From the NCBI GenBank assembly GCA_963966775.1, contig CAXAAH010000028.1, positions 1-18,951 on the forward strand: a stretch of 18,951 nucleotides of DNA. Direction: 5' to 3'. This DNA is from UBA685 sp002299005 (lineage in GTDB: Bacteria > Pseudomonadota > Alphaproteobacteria > Puniceispirillales > Puniceispirillaceae). Positions 1-8,609 of this stretch are shown in pieces. A program made the translations under genes and the position numbers. Below the pieces are notes generated by a model that saw only the letters and a list, made by a program, of their open reading frames with translations, did not search any database and was not told the DNA's origin. Numbering within the stretch: the stretch's first letter is position 1; each line of letters begins with the position of its first letter.

Positions 1-1
1 T

Positions 2-172
2 TTAAAGTCCCTTTTGGCGAGTGATGACATCCCTTTTCTGGTGTTTGATGAACATATCTCTGCGCTTGAGGCAGGGATAGGGGCGTTTCCGCGCCGTCTG
101 ATGGTGCCTGCGGATTATGAGGCGGTGGCAAAGCGTCTGCTGAACGATGTGGATGAAAATTATGACGATTAG
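2..172 (+). CDS. DUF2007-like small protein (3' end only)
   Basis: The reading frame is open from the window edge to a TAG stop, giving the last 56 residues. It contains a stretch like DUF2007 / putative signal-transducing proteins (residues SDDIPFLVFDEHIS, then GAFPRRLMVPADYEAV). In other alphaproteobacteria such a gene often lies directly before a TrmN6-like methyltransferase, and here the two genes overlap by about 20 bp in different frames, which suggests translational coupling. The biochemical role of the family is not established. The start lies outside the window. The assignment rests on remembered family pattern plus gene context. Confidence 0.6.
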   Translation, partial: LKSLLASDDIPFLVFDEHISALEAGIGAFPRRLMVPADYEAVAKRLLNDVDENYDD

Positions 173-962
173 TCCGCTTGATAGCTCGCTTGCCCCCTTG
201 CCAGATATCGCGCTGTCATGTGATGGGATTTTGAACCGTGCCTATCATCTATATCAGCCGAAAAAAGGCTATCGCTTTGGCACGGACGCGATTGTGCTGG
301 CGGCGTCTGTGGGGCCACATTATGGCAATCGCATCGCTGAATTTGGCGCAGGTGCTGGCGCGGTGAGTGTCGCGCTGGCGCATTTTTGCCCTGATGCGCA
401 CATCACCGCGATTGAAAAAGACGCTGATATGGCGGCCTGCTTGCGGCATAATATTGGGCTGAATGAATTATCAGATCGCATCCGTCCTCATGAAGGTGAT
501 GTGACAGATCTGGCATCTCTGTTTGCCGATAGCTTTGATTGTGTTGTCGCAAATCCGCCCTTTCACCACCCGTCTGGCACAAGGTCGCGTAACCAGCGAC
601 GCGCGCTTGCCCATCATGGGGATGAGGCGGATTTGGCCGATTGGGTGACAGCCGCCCTGTCAGTTTTAAAGCCCAAAGGGTGGCTGAGTTTTATTGTCCG
701 CGCTGATAGAACAGATGATGTGCTATTTGCCTTGCGTGACCAAGGGGCGGGCGGCATATCCTTGCAACCTATCTATCCCTATAAATCAAGCCCGGCTATT
801 CGGGTGGTTATCCATGCGCAAAAAGATGTGAACGCGCCTTTCTCATTATTGCGCGGTCTTGTTTTGCACCATCCAAATGGCGCACTTGGCGCAGAGGCAG
901 ACGAGATATTCCAAGGCAAGGCGGCAGGGGTTTTGGCGGCGCCTGATAAAAGGCCGCAATAA
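147..962 (+). CDS. trmN6: tRNA1(Val) (adenine-N6)-methyltransferase-like protein (TrmN6/YfiC type)
   Basis: This is a SAM-dependent N6-adenine methyltransferase, probably acting on A37 of tRNA1(Val). In the 271-residue product the family N-terminal signature GYRFGTDAIVLAA lies at 41-53. A glycine-rich SAM-binding motif I (EFGAGAGAV) lies at 65-73, an acidic motif II (AIEKD) at 88-92, and the catalytic NPPF motif of N6-adenine or glutamine methylases at 136-139. Several starts are possible (147, 153 and 162, all in frame) and none has a strong ribosome binding site, as expected for a gene coupled to the overlapping upstream gene. Length fits the family (about 240-270). Methyltransferase is certain; the exact tRNA target is inferred from family membership. 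Confidence 0.82.
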   Translation: MWMKIMTISPLDSSLAPLPDIALSCDGILNRAYHLYQPKKGYRFGTDAIVLAASVGPHYGNRIAEFGAGAGAVSVALAHFCPDAHITAIEKDADMAACLRHNIGLNELSDRIRPHEGDVTDLASLFADSFDCVVANPPFHHPSGTRSRNQRRALAHHGDEADLADWVTAALSVLKPKGWLSFIVRADRTDDVLFALRDQGAGGISLQPIYPYKSSPAIRVVIHAQKDVNAPFSLLRGLVLHHPNGALGAEADEIFQGKAAGVLAAPDKRPQ

Positions 963-1013
963 ACTGATTATCTGTGATAGAACAAAATAACATAACAATA
1001 AGGTGGGGCCCTT

Positions 1014-1880
1014 ATGATTGGTAGATTCTTATCAAAGCTTTTATTTTGGCGTTCGGACAAGCCAGTTGTCGCGCTTGTGCGCATGAAGGGTGTGATTGCC
1101 CCTGCGACGGGCGGGATGCGCAAATCATTAAACCTAGAAGGCTTAGAGCCACAGCTCAAAAAAGCGTTTGGTCTATCGAATCTGACAGCCGTGGCGTTGG
1201 TGATTAATTCGCCCGGCGGCTCGCCTGTGCAGTCACAGCTAATCGCCGATAGGGTGCGCCAATTAGCGACAAAACATAATGTGCCTGTCCTTGCTTTTTG
1301 CGAAGATGCGGCGGCGTCTGGCGGCTATTGGCTGGCCTGTGCGGCAGATGAGATTTATGCTAGCCCTGCCTCTATCATTGGGTCTATTGGCGTGGTATCG
1401 GCCGGGTTTGGCTTTCCTGAAATGCTTGAGAAAATCGGGGTGGAGCGCCGTGTTTATACGGCTGGCACATCGAAATCTATGCTGGACCCGTTCAAGCCTG
1501 AAAAGCAAAGCGATATTGACCATTTGAAATCATTACAGCTGACCTTGCATGATTTTTTCAAAGATTATGTGACGCAAAGACGCGGCGCGCGCCTCACTGG
1601 TGATAGCGATATGCTGTTTAGCGGCGCCTTTTGGGCAGGCAGCACCGCGCAAGAGTTGGGGCTTATCGACCAGCTCGGCAATATGCATCAGGTGCTAGGT
1701 GATAAGTTTGGCAAGGATTTTCGGCTTGTCACTATCTCAGCGAAATCTGGTTTTTCGCTATTTCAGGCTTTGTCGGGCGCACAAAATGATGCCATGATGG
1801 GGCAAGTAGCAGGTCAAATCGCTGGTCAAATTATCGATAGCGCAGAAGATCGTTTTTGGTGGTCTAGGCTGGGGCTCTAA
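1014..1880 (+). CDS. S49-family serine peptidase (SppA/SohB-like)
   Basis: This 288-residue protein belongs to the SppA/SohB group of serine peptidases, which use a Ser-Lys dyad and degrade signal peptides or membrane-protein fragments. The fold is marked by VINSPGGSP (63-71), the nucleophile context AASGGYW with Ser102, the GSIGV segment (123-127), and the probable general base Lys154 in YTAGTSKSMLDPF (148-160). It is half the size of double-domain E. coli SppA and matches the single-domain form. The N-terminus (FLSKLLFW) has only a short amphipathic stretch, with no clear signal peptide or membrane helix, so cytoplasmic or peripheral placement is likely. A purine-rich ribosome binding site (AAGGTGGGG) precedes the ATG. 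Substrate is unknown. Confidence 0.88.
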   Translation: MIGRFLSKLLFWRSDKPVVALVRMKGVIAPATGGMRKSLNLEGLEPQLKKAFGLSNLTAVALVINSPGGSPVQSQLIADRVRQLATKHNVPVLAFCEDAAASGGYWLACAADEIYASPASIIGSIGVVSAGFGFPEMLEKIGVERRVYTAGTSKSMLDPFKPEKQSDIDHLKSLQLTLHDFFKDYVTQRRGARLTGDSDMLFSGAFWAGSTAQELGLIDQLGNMHQVLGDKFGKDFRLVTISAKSGFSLFQALSGAQNDAMMGQVAGQIAGQIIDSAEDRFWWSRLGL

Positions 1881-1914
1881 TCGTAGAGTATTAGGTAAGA
1901 AATTGTGGGAGTAA

Positions 1915-1945
1915 GCGTGCCCGTTATCTGTTAGTGGTAGCACGC
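1915..1945 (+). other. Weak inverted repeat downstream of S49 peptidase gene
   Basis: GCGTGC (1915-1920) pairs with GCACGC (1940-1945) across a 19-base loop and is followed by AAAAGG, not by a T run. It could be a 3' hairpin of the peptidase transcript, but six pairs with a long loop can occur by chance. Confidence 0.2.
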
Positions 1946-1964
1946 AAAAGGTTAGGATTAAGTG

Positions 1965-2192
1965 ATGTTATCAATTGGTAAAATTTTAGGGCTTGCCGTC
2001 ATCTTATTTGTTGTCTGGCAGGTTTTTAAGTTCCTTGAAACACAAAAGAAAATCAGAGAATCGCAAAGTTCTGGGCGCGGGTCTGATGAACAAGGCACGG
2101 CGTCTGTTGATATGGTCGAATGCCCTGATTGCGGCAAATGGTACCAAGCGGCCAACCAAAGCGCGCATCACTGTGATGAGGACGCAAAATAA
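1965..2192 (+). CDS. Small membrane-anchored zinc-ribbon protein
   Basis: This is a 75-residue protein of unknown function. Residues 5-22 form one hydrophobic helix (GKILGLAVILFVVWQVFK), followed by a charged linker and a C-terminal metal-binding ribbon with Cys53 and Cys56 (CPDC) and His68/His69-Cys70 (SAHHC). The likely topology is N-terminus in the membrane with the ribbon in the cytoplasm, but this is inferred. I chose ATG 1965 because an AGGA box lies 7 bases upstream; an in-frame GTG at 1962 is the alternative. Comparable tiny helix-plus-CPxCG proteins are scattered through proteobacteria without assigned function. The gene lies between the peptidase and glyQ on the same strand. Confidence 0.7.
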   Translation: MLSIGKILGLAVILFVVWQVFKFLETQKKIRESQSSGRGSDEQGTASVDMVECPDCGKWYQAANQSAHHCDEDAK

Positions 2193-2217
2193 GCGTCACC
2201 CTCCGTTTGCTTTCCCG

Positions 2218-2247
2218 TTGATCTTAGCGGCCATAATCGGCTAGAAT
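2218..2247 (+). promoter_or_regulatory. Putative sigma70 promoter for glyQS
   Basis: TTGATC (2218-2223) and TAGAAT (2242-2247) are separated by 18 bases and lie about 40 bases upstream of the glyQ start codon. The match is fair, and the 96-bp gap before glyQ makes a promoter here reasonable. Confidence 0.4.
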
Positions 2248-2288
2248 TTCGGCATCTTTATCCTGCCCGTTATTGGTGGACTTACTCC

Positions 2289-3194
2289 ATGGCTATTCGT
2301 ACAGATTTCCAATCGATTATTTTGAATTTACAGCTTTATTGGGCCGATAAGGGATGCGTTATTTTGCAACCCTATGATATGGAAGTGGGCGCTGGCACCT
2401 TCCACCCTGCGACGACTTTGCGCGCGCTCGGGCCCGATTTTCATTGGAATGCGGCCTATGTCCAGCCGTCGCGTCGTCCAACAGATGGCCGTTATGGGGA
2501 AAACCCAAATCGCCTGCAGCATTATTATCAATTCCAGACAATCATGAAGCCCTCACCACCAGATGCCCAAGCATTGTATCTTGGCTCATTAGAGGCGATC
2601 GGGCTTGATGTGCATGCGCATGATATCCGGTTTGTCGAAGATGATTGGGAATCACCCACATTGGGCGCATGGGGTCTTGGCTGGGAAGTTTGGTGTGATG
2701 GGATGGAAATCTCGCAATTTACTTACTTCCAGCAAGTCGGCGGTATTGAATGTAACCCTGTGCCGCTGGAGCTGACCTATGGGCTTGAGCGTTTGGCGAT
2801 GTTTATTCAAGGCGTGGATAATGTCTATCACCTTGACTGGGATGGCGTGCCAAAGGACAAGGGCGGCAAAGTCTATGGCGATATTTTCAACCGCGCTGAG
2901 GTTGAGTTTTCGACATGGAATTTTGAACATGCTGATACAGATGCGCTGTTCCAACATTTCAAAGATGCTGAGGCTGAATGCGGCAAATTGCTGGCATTAG
3001 AGACGCCCTTGGCCTTGCCTGCTTATGATCAATGTATGAAGGCGAGCCATCTATTTAACCTGCTTGATGCGCGTGGTGTTATCTCGGTGACAGAACGTCA
3101 AAGCTATATTGGGCGTGTGCGTGCGCTTGCCAAAGGGTGCTGTGAGGCATGGGTGGCAAATGGGGATAAGCATGCAGCAGAGGAGCGGGCATAA
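2289..3194 (+). CDS. glyQ: Glycyl-tRNA synthetase alpha subunit
   Basis: This is the catalytic subunit of bacterial alpha2beta2 glycyl-tRNA synthetase, which activates glycine with ATP and charges tRNA(Gly). The 301-residue product matches the family along its whole length (E. coli GlyQ is 303). Recognisable blocks include FQSIILNLQLYWADKGC near the N-terminus, QPYDMEVGAGTFHPAT, WNAAYVQPSRRPTDGRYGEN, and later YGLERLAMF and SVTERQSYIGRVR. A GGTGGA ribosome binding site sits 8 bases before the ATG. The stop codon TAA overlaps the glyS start by one base (ATAATG), so the two subunits are translationally coupled, which fits a fixed stoichiometry. Confidence 0.97.
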   Translation: MAIRTDFQSIILNLQLYWADKGCVILQPYDMEVGAGTFHPATTLRALGPDFHWNAAYVQPSRRPTDGRYGENPNRLQHYYQFQTIMKPSPPDAQALYLGSLEAIGLDVHAHDIRFVEDDWESPTLGAWGLGWEVWCDGMEISQFTYFQQVGGIECNPVPLELTYGLERLAMFIQGVDNVYHLDWDGVPKDKGGKVYGDIFNRAEVEFSTWNFEHADTDALFQHFKDAEAECGKLLALETPLALPAYDQCMKASHLFNLLDARGVISVTERQSYIGRVRALAKGCCEAWVANGDKHAAEERA

Positions 3195-5269
3195 TGGCAC
3201 CTTTATTTTTGACAATCGCCTGTGAAGAAATCCCGGCACGTATGCAAAAAAATGCGGGCCGTGACCTTGAGCGCGCGCTTGTTGCCGCGCTTGAAGAGGC
3301 CGGTCTTAGTCCAAAAAGTAGTGCCGCCTATTATGGGCCACGCCATATTGCGGTCGCGCTTGATGAGGTGCTGGCACAGCAACCTGACAGAGATATCGAA
3401 AAAAGAGGGCCTCGTGTTGACGCGCCTGAAAAAGCGATTGAAGGGTTCTGTCAATCGGTTGGTATGAGCCGCGATGAGCTGGTTGAAGAAGAGACGCCAA
3501 AAGGCACATTCTTATTCGCGCGCAAATCAGAAAAAGGCCAGCCAGCCGAAGCGCTATTGCCAGAGATGGTGACTAATATTCTTGCCAACTTCCCATGGCC
3601 AAAAAGCCAGAGATGGGGCACATCGCGCAAAACATGGGTGCGCCCAATGCATCATATTGGCTTGCTTTTTGATGGGCGCGTCGTTGAAGGCTCGTTCGCA
3701 CTTGGCGGTGATATGAAGATTGATTTCTCTGCCATTGCAAGCGGTCATCCCTTCCATGCGCCAGAGGTAATCACTTTTACAAGCGCGGCTGATTGGGCGG
3801 CAAAGCTTGAAGCGCAATTTGTGATAGTTGATGCGGCCAAAAAGGCTGAGATGATTGAGACGCAAATTGCCGCTAAGACAGCCTCGCTCGGGATTGAAGC
3901 GATCGCTGATGCAGGCTTGTTAGCAGAGGTCACAGGTCTTGTGGAATGGCCGAATGTGATTATCGGTGCTATCGCAGATGATTTCATGGCCCTGCCGGAA
4001 GAGGTGCTGATTACCTCTATGCGTATTCACCAGAAATATTTTGCGACACGCTTTACCAAAGGCGCACATAAGGGGCAAATCGCGCCTTATTTCATCACGA
4101 TCGCCAATCGCAAATCGACGCCTGAAACAGATGCCCTTATCCAAAAAGGGAATGAGCGTGTGTTGCGTGCGCGTCTGGCTGATGCGGCGTTCTTCTATGC
4201 CCAAGATAAGGCACAGCCGCTTGCGGATTATGTGCCGTCATTGGATAATATCACCTTCTATGAAGGGCTTGGCTCTGTCGGCGATAAGGTCAAACGCATG
4301 ACCGCGCTCGCAGGTGAGATTGCTAGCTATATTGACGGCGCTGATGCGGCAATCGCGGCTGAGGCGGCGATGCTTGCGAAGGCAGATCTTGTCACTGATA
4401 TGGTGGGTGAATTCCCTGAATTGCAGGGTCTGATGGGTGGCTATTACGCGGCGCATCATGGGGCAAGTGACGCGGTCACAAGCGCGATTGCAGATCATTA
4501 TAAGCCAGCTGGCCCATCTGATAATGTGCCGTCATCCAGTGAGGGTCTAGCGGTATCGCTGGCTGATAAGATTGATACGCTGGTCGGGTTCTTTGGCATT
4601 GGTGCGAAGCCAACAGGCTCAAAAGACCCCTTTGCTTTGCGCCGTGCGACCTTGTCTATTTTGCGGATGGCTGATGAGGCTGATATCTCTTTGCCGCTTG
4701 CGTCTTTATTTGCCTCTGCGGCAAAGGGCTATGGGTTTGCGGCCGTTGATGGCGATCTAGCTGATTTTGTGCGTGATCGTTTGACGGTGATGCTTCGTGA
4801 TGGCGGCGCGGCGCATGATGTGGTGGCCGCAACGATGAGCGGGGCAGATATTGATAATCCGCGCCTTGTGATGATGAAGGCCCGCAAGCTTGATACAGCT
4901 TTGGGTGATGAGGCAGGCGGCCAGCTGATGGCAGGCTTTAAGCGTGCAAATAATATTCTTGCCGCCGAAGCCAAAAAAGCAAAAGGCGCCCTGCCAACAA
5001 AGGTTGATGAGGCAGGTTTTATCGAGGCAGAGGAACGCGCGCTGTTTGAAGCTGTCACAGCCTTGCCAAATATCGCGCTGAAAACGGAAGAAGATTTGCA
5101 GAATATGATTGCCGCTTTGGGCAATCTTGCATCACCAATCAACGCATTCTTTGAAGCTATCATCGTCAATCATGAGGATGAAGATATCAGGAATAATCGT
5201 CTTGCATTATTGCACTTAATCACAAGCCAGATGGGGCAAATGGCTGATTTTAGTAAAATAGAGCGCTGA
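3194..5269 (+). CDS. glyS: Glycyl-tRNA synthetase beta subunit
   Basis: This is the beta subunit of tetrameric glycyl-tRNA synthetase, needed for tRNA binding and aminoacylation together with GlyQ. The 691-residue product starts with the typical LFLTIACEEIPARMQ segment and is close to the usual length (about 690). Internal family blocks include WPKSQRWG, WVRPMHHI, EVTGLVEWPNVIIG, EVLITSMRIHQKYF, and DPFALRRATLSILR. The C-terminal 100 residues form the DALR-like anticodon-binding helical domain (around ALPNIALKTEEDL and IRNNRLALL). It overlaps glyQ by one base and ends 55 bp before ppdK on the same strand with no terminator-like hairpin in the gap. Confidence 0.97.
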   Translation: MAPLFLTIACEEIPARMQKNAGRDLERALVAALEEAGLSPKSSAAYYGPRHIAVALDEVLAQQPDRDIEKRGPRVDAPEKAIEGFCQSVGMSRDELVEEETPKGTFLFARKSEKGQPAEALLPEMVTNILANFPWPKSQRWGTSRKTWVRPMHHIGLLFDGRVVEGSFALGGDMKIDFSAIASGHPFHAPEVITFTSAADWAAKLEAQFVIVDAAKKAEMIETQIAAKTASLGIEAIADAGLLAEVTGLVEWPNVIIGAIADDFMALPEEVLITSMRIHQKYFATRFTKGAHKGQIAPYFITIANRKSTPETDALIQKGNERVLRARLADAAFFYAQDKAQPLADYVPSLDNITFYEGLGSVGDKVKRMTALAGEIASYIDGADAAIAAEAAMLAKADLVTDMVGEFPELQGLMGGYYAAHHGASDAVTSAIADHYKPAGPSDNVPSSSEGLAVSLADKIDTLVGFFGIGAKPTGSKDPFALRRATLSILRMADEADISLPLASLFASAAKGYGFAAVDGDLADFVRDRLTVMLRDGGAAHDVVAATMSGADIDNPRLVMMKARKLDTALGDEAGGQLMAGFKRANNILAAEAKKAKGALPTKVDEAGFIEAEERALFEAVTALPNIALKTEEDLQNMIAALGNLASPINAFFEAIIVNHEDEDIRNNRLALLHLITSQMGQMADFSKIER

Positions 5270-5324
5270 TGATTTTATAAATGGGGTCACAATTCGTTAT
5301 TCGTCATAAAAAGGATTAGCACCG

Positions 5325-8018
5325 ATGACAATGGACAATGTGAGAGATAATAAATGGGTTTACTCATTTGGCGCCAGCGCCTGTGAGGGGGATGCGTCAA
5401 TGCGCAACCTTCTTGGTGGCAAGGGAGCCAATTTGGCAGAGATGGCAAGTATTGGCCTGCCAGTGCCGCCCGGATTTACCATCACAACCGCGCTTTGTAA
5501 CCATTATTATGATAATGGCAAAAATTACCCCGATGAATTGGCCCAGCAAATAAAAGACGCGCTTGGCGTGCTTGAGGCTGAAACAGGCCTGACTTTTGCT
5601 GACCCATCTAACCCGCTTTTGCTGTCTGTGCGCTCAGGTGCCAGAGCCTCTATGCCGGGGATGATGGATACGGTGCTAAATCTGGGGCTGAATGATGAGA
5701 CCTGTGAGGGGCTTGCGCGCAAATCAGGTGATGAGCGCTTTGCCTATGATAGCTATCGCCGCTTTATCCAGATGTATGGCGATGTTGTTTTGGGCGTCGA
5801 TCATGGGCTGTTTGAAGATTGCCTCGAAGATAAGAAAATGACGCATGGGCTGTTTGATGATACAGAACTCAGCGCCGCCCACCTAAAAGAGCTTGTCAAA
5901 GATTATAAGAAAATCGTCCAAGATGAGCTTGATGAGCCGTTCCCGCAAGACCCGCAAGAACAGTTATGGGGCGCGATTGGTGCGGTCTTTGCCAGCTGGA
6001 TGAATGCGCGTGCGAATACCTATCGCAAGCTAAATAATATCCCTGCCGCATGGGGCACGGCTGTGAATGTGCAGGCGATGGTGTTTGGCAATATGGGCGA
6101 TGATTGCGCCACAGGTGTGGCCTTTACGCGTGACCCGTCAACAGGCGCCAATCGTTTTTACGGCGAGTTTTTGGTCAATGCGCAAGGTGAAGATGTGGTC
6201 GCTGGTATCAGAACGCCGCTTCACTTAACAAAGATTGCCAGAGAAGGCGCGGGTGATAGCGAGCCATCTCTTGAAGAGGTGATGCCAGAGGTCTTTGCCC
6301 AGCTTGATAAGGTGCGTGTGACGCTTGAGAATCACTATGCTGATATGCAGGATTTGGAATTTACCATCCAACAGCATAAGCTTTATATGTTGCAAACAAG
6401 AGCGGGTAAGCGCACCGCAGAAGCGGCGATGAAAATCGCGGTTGATATGGCACAAGAGGGTCTTATCAGCCAAGAGGAAGCCTTGTTGCGCATTGAGCCT
6501 GAATCACTTGACCAGCTCTTGCACCCGACCCTTGATCCAAAAGCAGAGCGTCATCTATTGGCGCGCGGTCTGCCAGCATCACCAGGGGCGGCTTGTGGCC
6601 AGATTTGCCTATCAGCCGATAAAGCAGAACAGCTTGCCGCAACAGGCGCTGATGTGATTTTGGTACGCATTGAGACAAGCCCTGAAGATATTCATGGCAT
6701 GCATGCCGCAAGAGGGATCTTAACCGCAAGAGGCGGTATGACAAGCCATGCGGCTGTGGTGGCGCGCGGTATGGGGCGCGCTTGTGTCTCAGGCGCAGGT
6801 GATATCCGTATCGATATGAAAACAGGCCAAGTGCATATGGCAGGCAAAAGCCTATCTGAGGGTGATATCATCACCATTGATGGGTCTGCTGGTGAGGTTT
6901 ATGACGGCACTGTGGCGACGATTGAGCCGCAATTATCAGGTGATTTTGAAACCATCATGGGCTGGGCAGATAGCGCGCGCCGCATGAAGGTGCGTGCCAA
7001 TGCAGAAACAGAGCTTGATAGCCGAAAGGCCCATCATTTTGGGGCAGAGGGTATTGGGCTATGCCGCACAGAGCATATGTTCTTTGATGCTGACCGTATC
7101 ATCGCGATGCGTGAGATGATTATGGCAAGCGATACCAAAGGGCGCGAGGTTGCTTTGGCCAAATTACTGCCAATGCAACAGGATGATTTTGAAAAATTAT
7201 TCACTATCATGGCAGGCCTGCCAGTGACGATTCGCCTGTTAGACCCGCCGTTGCATGAGTTCCTGCCCCATTCAGATGAAGAGCTAGCAGATGTGGCAAA
7301 AGCCGCTGGCATTGGTGAAGATACGGCCCGCCAACGCGCGATGCGGTTGAATGAATCAAACCCGATGCTGGGCCATCGCGGTTGTCGTTTGGCGATTACC
7401 TATCCTGAGATTTGTGCGATGCAGGCGCGGGCTATTTTCCAAGCGGCCTTGCAGGTGGCAAAAACAGCCTCTGCGCCTATTCCTGAGATTATGGTGCCTT
7501 TGGCAGGCTCGGCGCGTGAGATTGAGATTTGCCGCAAGATAATTGATGAAACAGCCGAGGCCGTCTTTGCCGAAGCTGGCGGGCGGGTTGAATATCTTGT
7601 TGGCACGATGGTTGAATTGCCACGTGCGGCCTTGCTGGCAGATGAGTTGGCTGAGCAGGCTGAATTTTTCTCGTTTGGCACGAACGATTTGACGCAAACA
7701 ACCTTGGGTATCAGCCGTGATGATGCCGCCGCCTTCTTGCATGATTATGAGGCGCAGGGCATTTATGATATCGACCCGTTTGTGTCTATTGACCAGCGCG
7801 GTGTTGGCCAGCTTGTCAGAACAGGCATCACCAAAGGGCGCGAGACAAATGCTGATATCAAGCTTGGTATTTGCGGCGAGCATGGCGGCGATCCAAAATC
7901 TATCCACTTCTTTGAAGAGGTTGGTTTGGATTATATTTCCTGCTCACCGTTCCGTGTGCCAATCGCGCGTCTTGCCGCGGCACAAGCGGCCCTTCGTGCT
8001 AAAGCAAAAGGCGCCTAA
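5325..8018 (+). CDS. ppdK: Pyruvate, phosphate dikinase
   Basis: PPDK interconverts pyruvate + ATP + phosphate and phosphoenolpyruvate + AMP + pyrophosphate. Depending on flux it feeds gluconeogenesis or runs as a PPi-dependent pyruvate kinase. The 897-residue length is normal. The N-terminal ATP-grasp domain (about 1-350) contains GGKGANLAEM and SVRSGARASMPGMMDT. The swivelling phosphohistidine domain carries GGMTSHAAVVARGMGRACVSG with His475. The C-terminal TIM barrel binds pyruvate/PEP, with EGIGLCRTEHMF and the catalytic Cys850 in LGICGEHGGDP. AAGGA lies upstream of ATG 5325; ATG 5331 is an in-frame alternative. It directly follows glyQS, a neighbourhood common in alphaproteobacteria, and its transcript ends at the hairpin at 8053-8083. 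Confidence 0.97.
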   Translation: MTMDNVRDNKWVYSFGASACEGDASMRNLLGGKGANLAEMASIGLPVPPGFTITTALCNHYYDNGKNYPDELAQQIKDALGVLEAETGLTFADPSNPLLLSVRSGARASMPGMMDTVLNLGLNDETCEGLARKSGDERFAYDSYRRFIQMYGDVVLGVDHGLFEDCLEDKKMTHGLFDDTELSAAHLKELVKDYKKIVQDELDEPFPQDPQEQLWGAIGAVFASWMNARANTYRKLNNIPAAWGTAVNVQAMVFGNMGDDCATGVAFTRDPSTGANRFYGEFLVNAQGEDVVAGIRTPLHLTKIAREGAGDSEPSLEEVMPEVFAQLDKVRVTLENHYADMQDLEFTIQQHKLYMLQTRAGKRTAEAAMKIAVDMAQEGLISQEEALLRIEPESLDQLLHPTLDPKAERHLLARGLPASPGAACGQICLSADKAEQLAATGADVILVRIETSPEDIHGMHAARGILTARGGMTSHAAVVARGMGRACVSGAGDIRIDMKTGQVHMAGKSLSEGDIITIDGSAGEVYDGTVATIEPQLSGDFETIMGWADSARRMKVRANAETELDSRKAHHFGAEGIGLCRTEHMFFDADRIIAMREMIMASDTKGREVALAKLLPMQQDDFEKLFTIMAGLPVTIRLLDPPLHEFLPHSDEELADVAKAAGIGEDTARQRAMRLNESNPMLGHRGCRLAITYPEICAMQARAIFQAALQVAKTASAPIPEIMVPLAGSAREIEICRKIIDETAEAVFAEAGGRVEYLVGTMVELPRAALLADELAEQAEFFSFGTNDLTQTTLGISRDDAAAFLHDYEAQGIYDIDPFVSIDQRGVGQLVRTGITKGRETNADIKLGICGEHGGDPKSIHFFEEVGLDYISCSPFRVPIARLAAAQAALRAKAKGA

Positions 8019-8052
8019 GCGCGCCTTTATAGCTGTGATATTGCGGACATAA

Positions 8053-8090
8053 AAAAAGCCTCACAAAAACTGTGAGGCTTTTTAATTTTT
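8053..8090. terminator. Bidirectional intrinsic terminator between ppdK and rpmE
   Basis: A 13-bp perfect stem (8053-8065 with 8071-8083; core AGCCTCACA) closes a five-base loop. It is flanked by A-rich sequence on the left and T-rich sequence on the right, so it works as an intrinsic terminator in both directions. It serves the convergent ends of ppdK (plus, 35 bp upstream) and rpmE (minus, stop at 8109). Confidence 0.92.
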
Positions 8091-8108
8091 ACGACAGTAT
8101 CAATTGGC

Positions 8109-8330
8109 TTATTTAATGCCAAGACCACCAAAGCGCTTGTTGAAGCGTGCAACCTGACCTTCTGAGTCAAGCACACGGTGCTGACCAGTCCATGCAGGAT
8201 GGTTCAAGCTATCAATGCTTAGCTTCATTTCGTCGCCAGGCTTGCCCCAAGTTGATCTTGTTGTACGCTTTGTGCCATCTGTCATCACCAAAGTGATTTC
8301 ATGGTATTCTGGATGAATATCTTTTTTCAT
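8109..8330 (-). CDS. rpmE: 50S ribosomal protein L31 (cysteine-free form)
   Basis: This large-subunit ribosomal protein has 73 residues, starting MKKDIHPEYHEITLVMTDGT and containing the family segments TRSTWGKPGD and HPAWTG, ending RFGGLGIK. The start was placed at 8330: GGAG lies 7 bases upstream on the minus strand and MKKDIHP is the canonical N-terminus; the longer frame to 8396 has no family support. The product has no cysteine, so the four-cysteine zinc site of E. coli-type L31 is absent. This is the zinc-independent form usual in alphaproteobacteria. It is a single-gene unit between a promoter at 8408-8436 and the shared terminator. Confidence 0.95.
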   Translation of the reverse strand: MKKDIHPEYHEITLVMTDGTKRTTRSTWGKPGDEMKLSIDSLNHPAWTGQHRVLDSEGQVARFNKRFGGLGIK

Positions 8331-8407
8331 CATCTGTCTCCTGTCAGGCAGTGCTATTGGGGCGATGATGCCCTTACCACTACGCATCGAATTCATAAGT
8401 GAGAGGA

Positions 8408-8436
8408 TATATAGCCCCGTTCCTTGTCTTTTGCAA
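8408..8436 (-). promoter_or_regulatory. Putative sigma70 promoter for rpmE
   Basis: Reading the minus strand, TTGCAA (8431-8436) and TATATA (8408-8413) are separated by exactly 17 bases. This predicts a transcript start near 8400 and a leader of about 70 bases before the rpmE ATG. The spacing and -10 match are very good. Confidence 0.6.
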
Positions 8437-8540
8437 GGGATAAGCGGGCGCCAAGCGTATTTTTCAAAAAAAGCGATTATGCGGCCAATAGCCTGTGCGC
8501 GCGACGTCTATCGGGGTTAATATGCCACAGTGTCACCATA

Positions 8541-8569
8541 TTGATTGCTTACCTATGGCATATTATAAC
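8541..8569 (+). promoter_or_regulatory. Putative sigma70 promoter for the ABC exporter gene
   Basis: TTGATT (8541-8546) and TATAAC (8564-8569) are separated by 17 bases and lie about 40 bases before the chosen start codon at 8610. The promoter falls inside the longer, unlikely N-terminal extension of the reading frame, which supports the downstream start. Confidence 0.5.
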
Positions 8570-8609
8570 AATCATAACGCAGATTTGCCCATTTACGGAG
8601 TGCGGCTCT

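Noticed and set aside
1915..1945. Rho-independent terminator after the S49 peptidase gene
   Set aside because: Only six pairs, a 19-base loop and no T run; kept only as a weak inverted repeat.
4729..5169. 146-codon open frame on the minus strand inside glyS
   Set aside because: Ala/Ser-rich antisense shadow of a well-supported gene.
7356..7907. 183-codon minus-strand open frame inside ppdK
   Set aside because: Antisense to the conserved C-terminal domain of PPDK; no start signal or family pattern.
8424..8609. N-terminal extension of the ABC exporter reading frame to a TTG at 8424
   Set aside because: No ribosome binding site, no family similarity, and it overlaps promoter-like sequences on both strands; the ATG at 8610 has a GGAG box.
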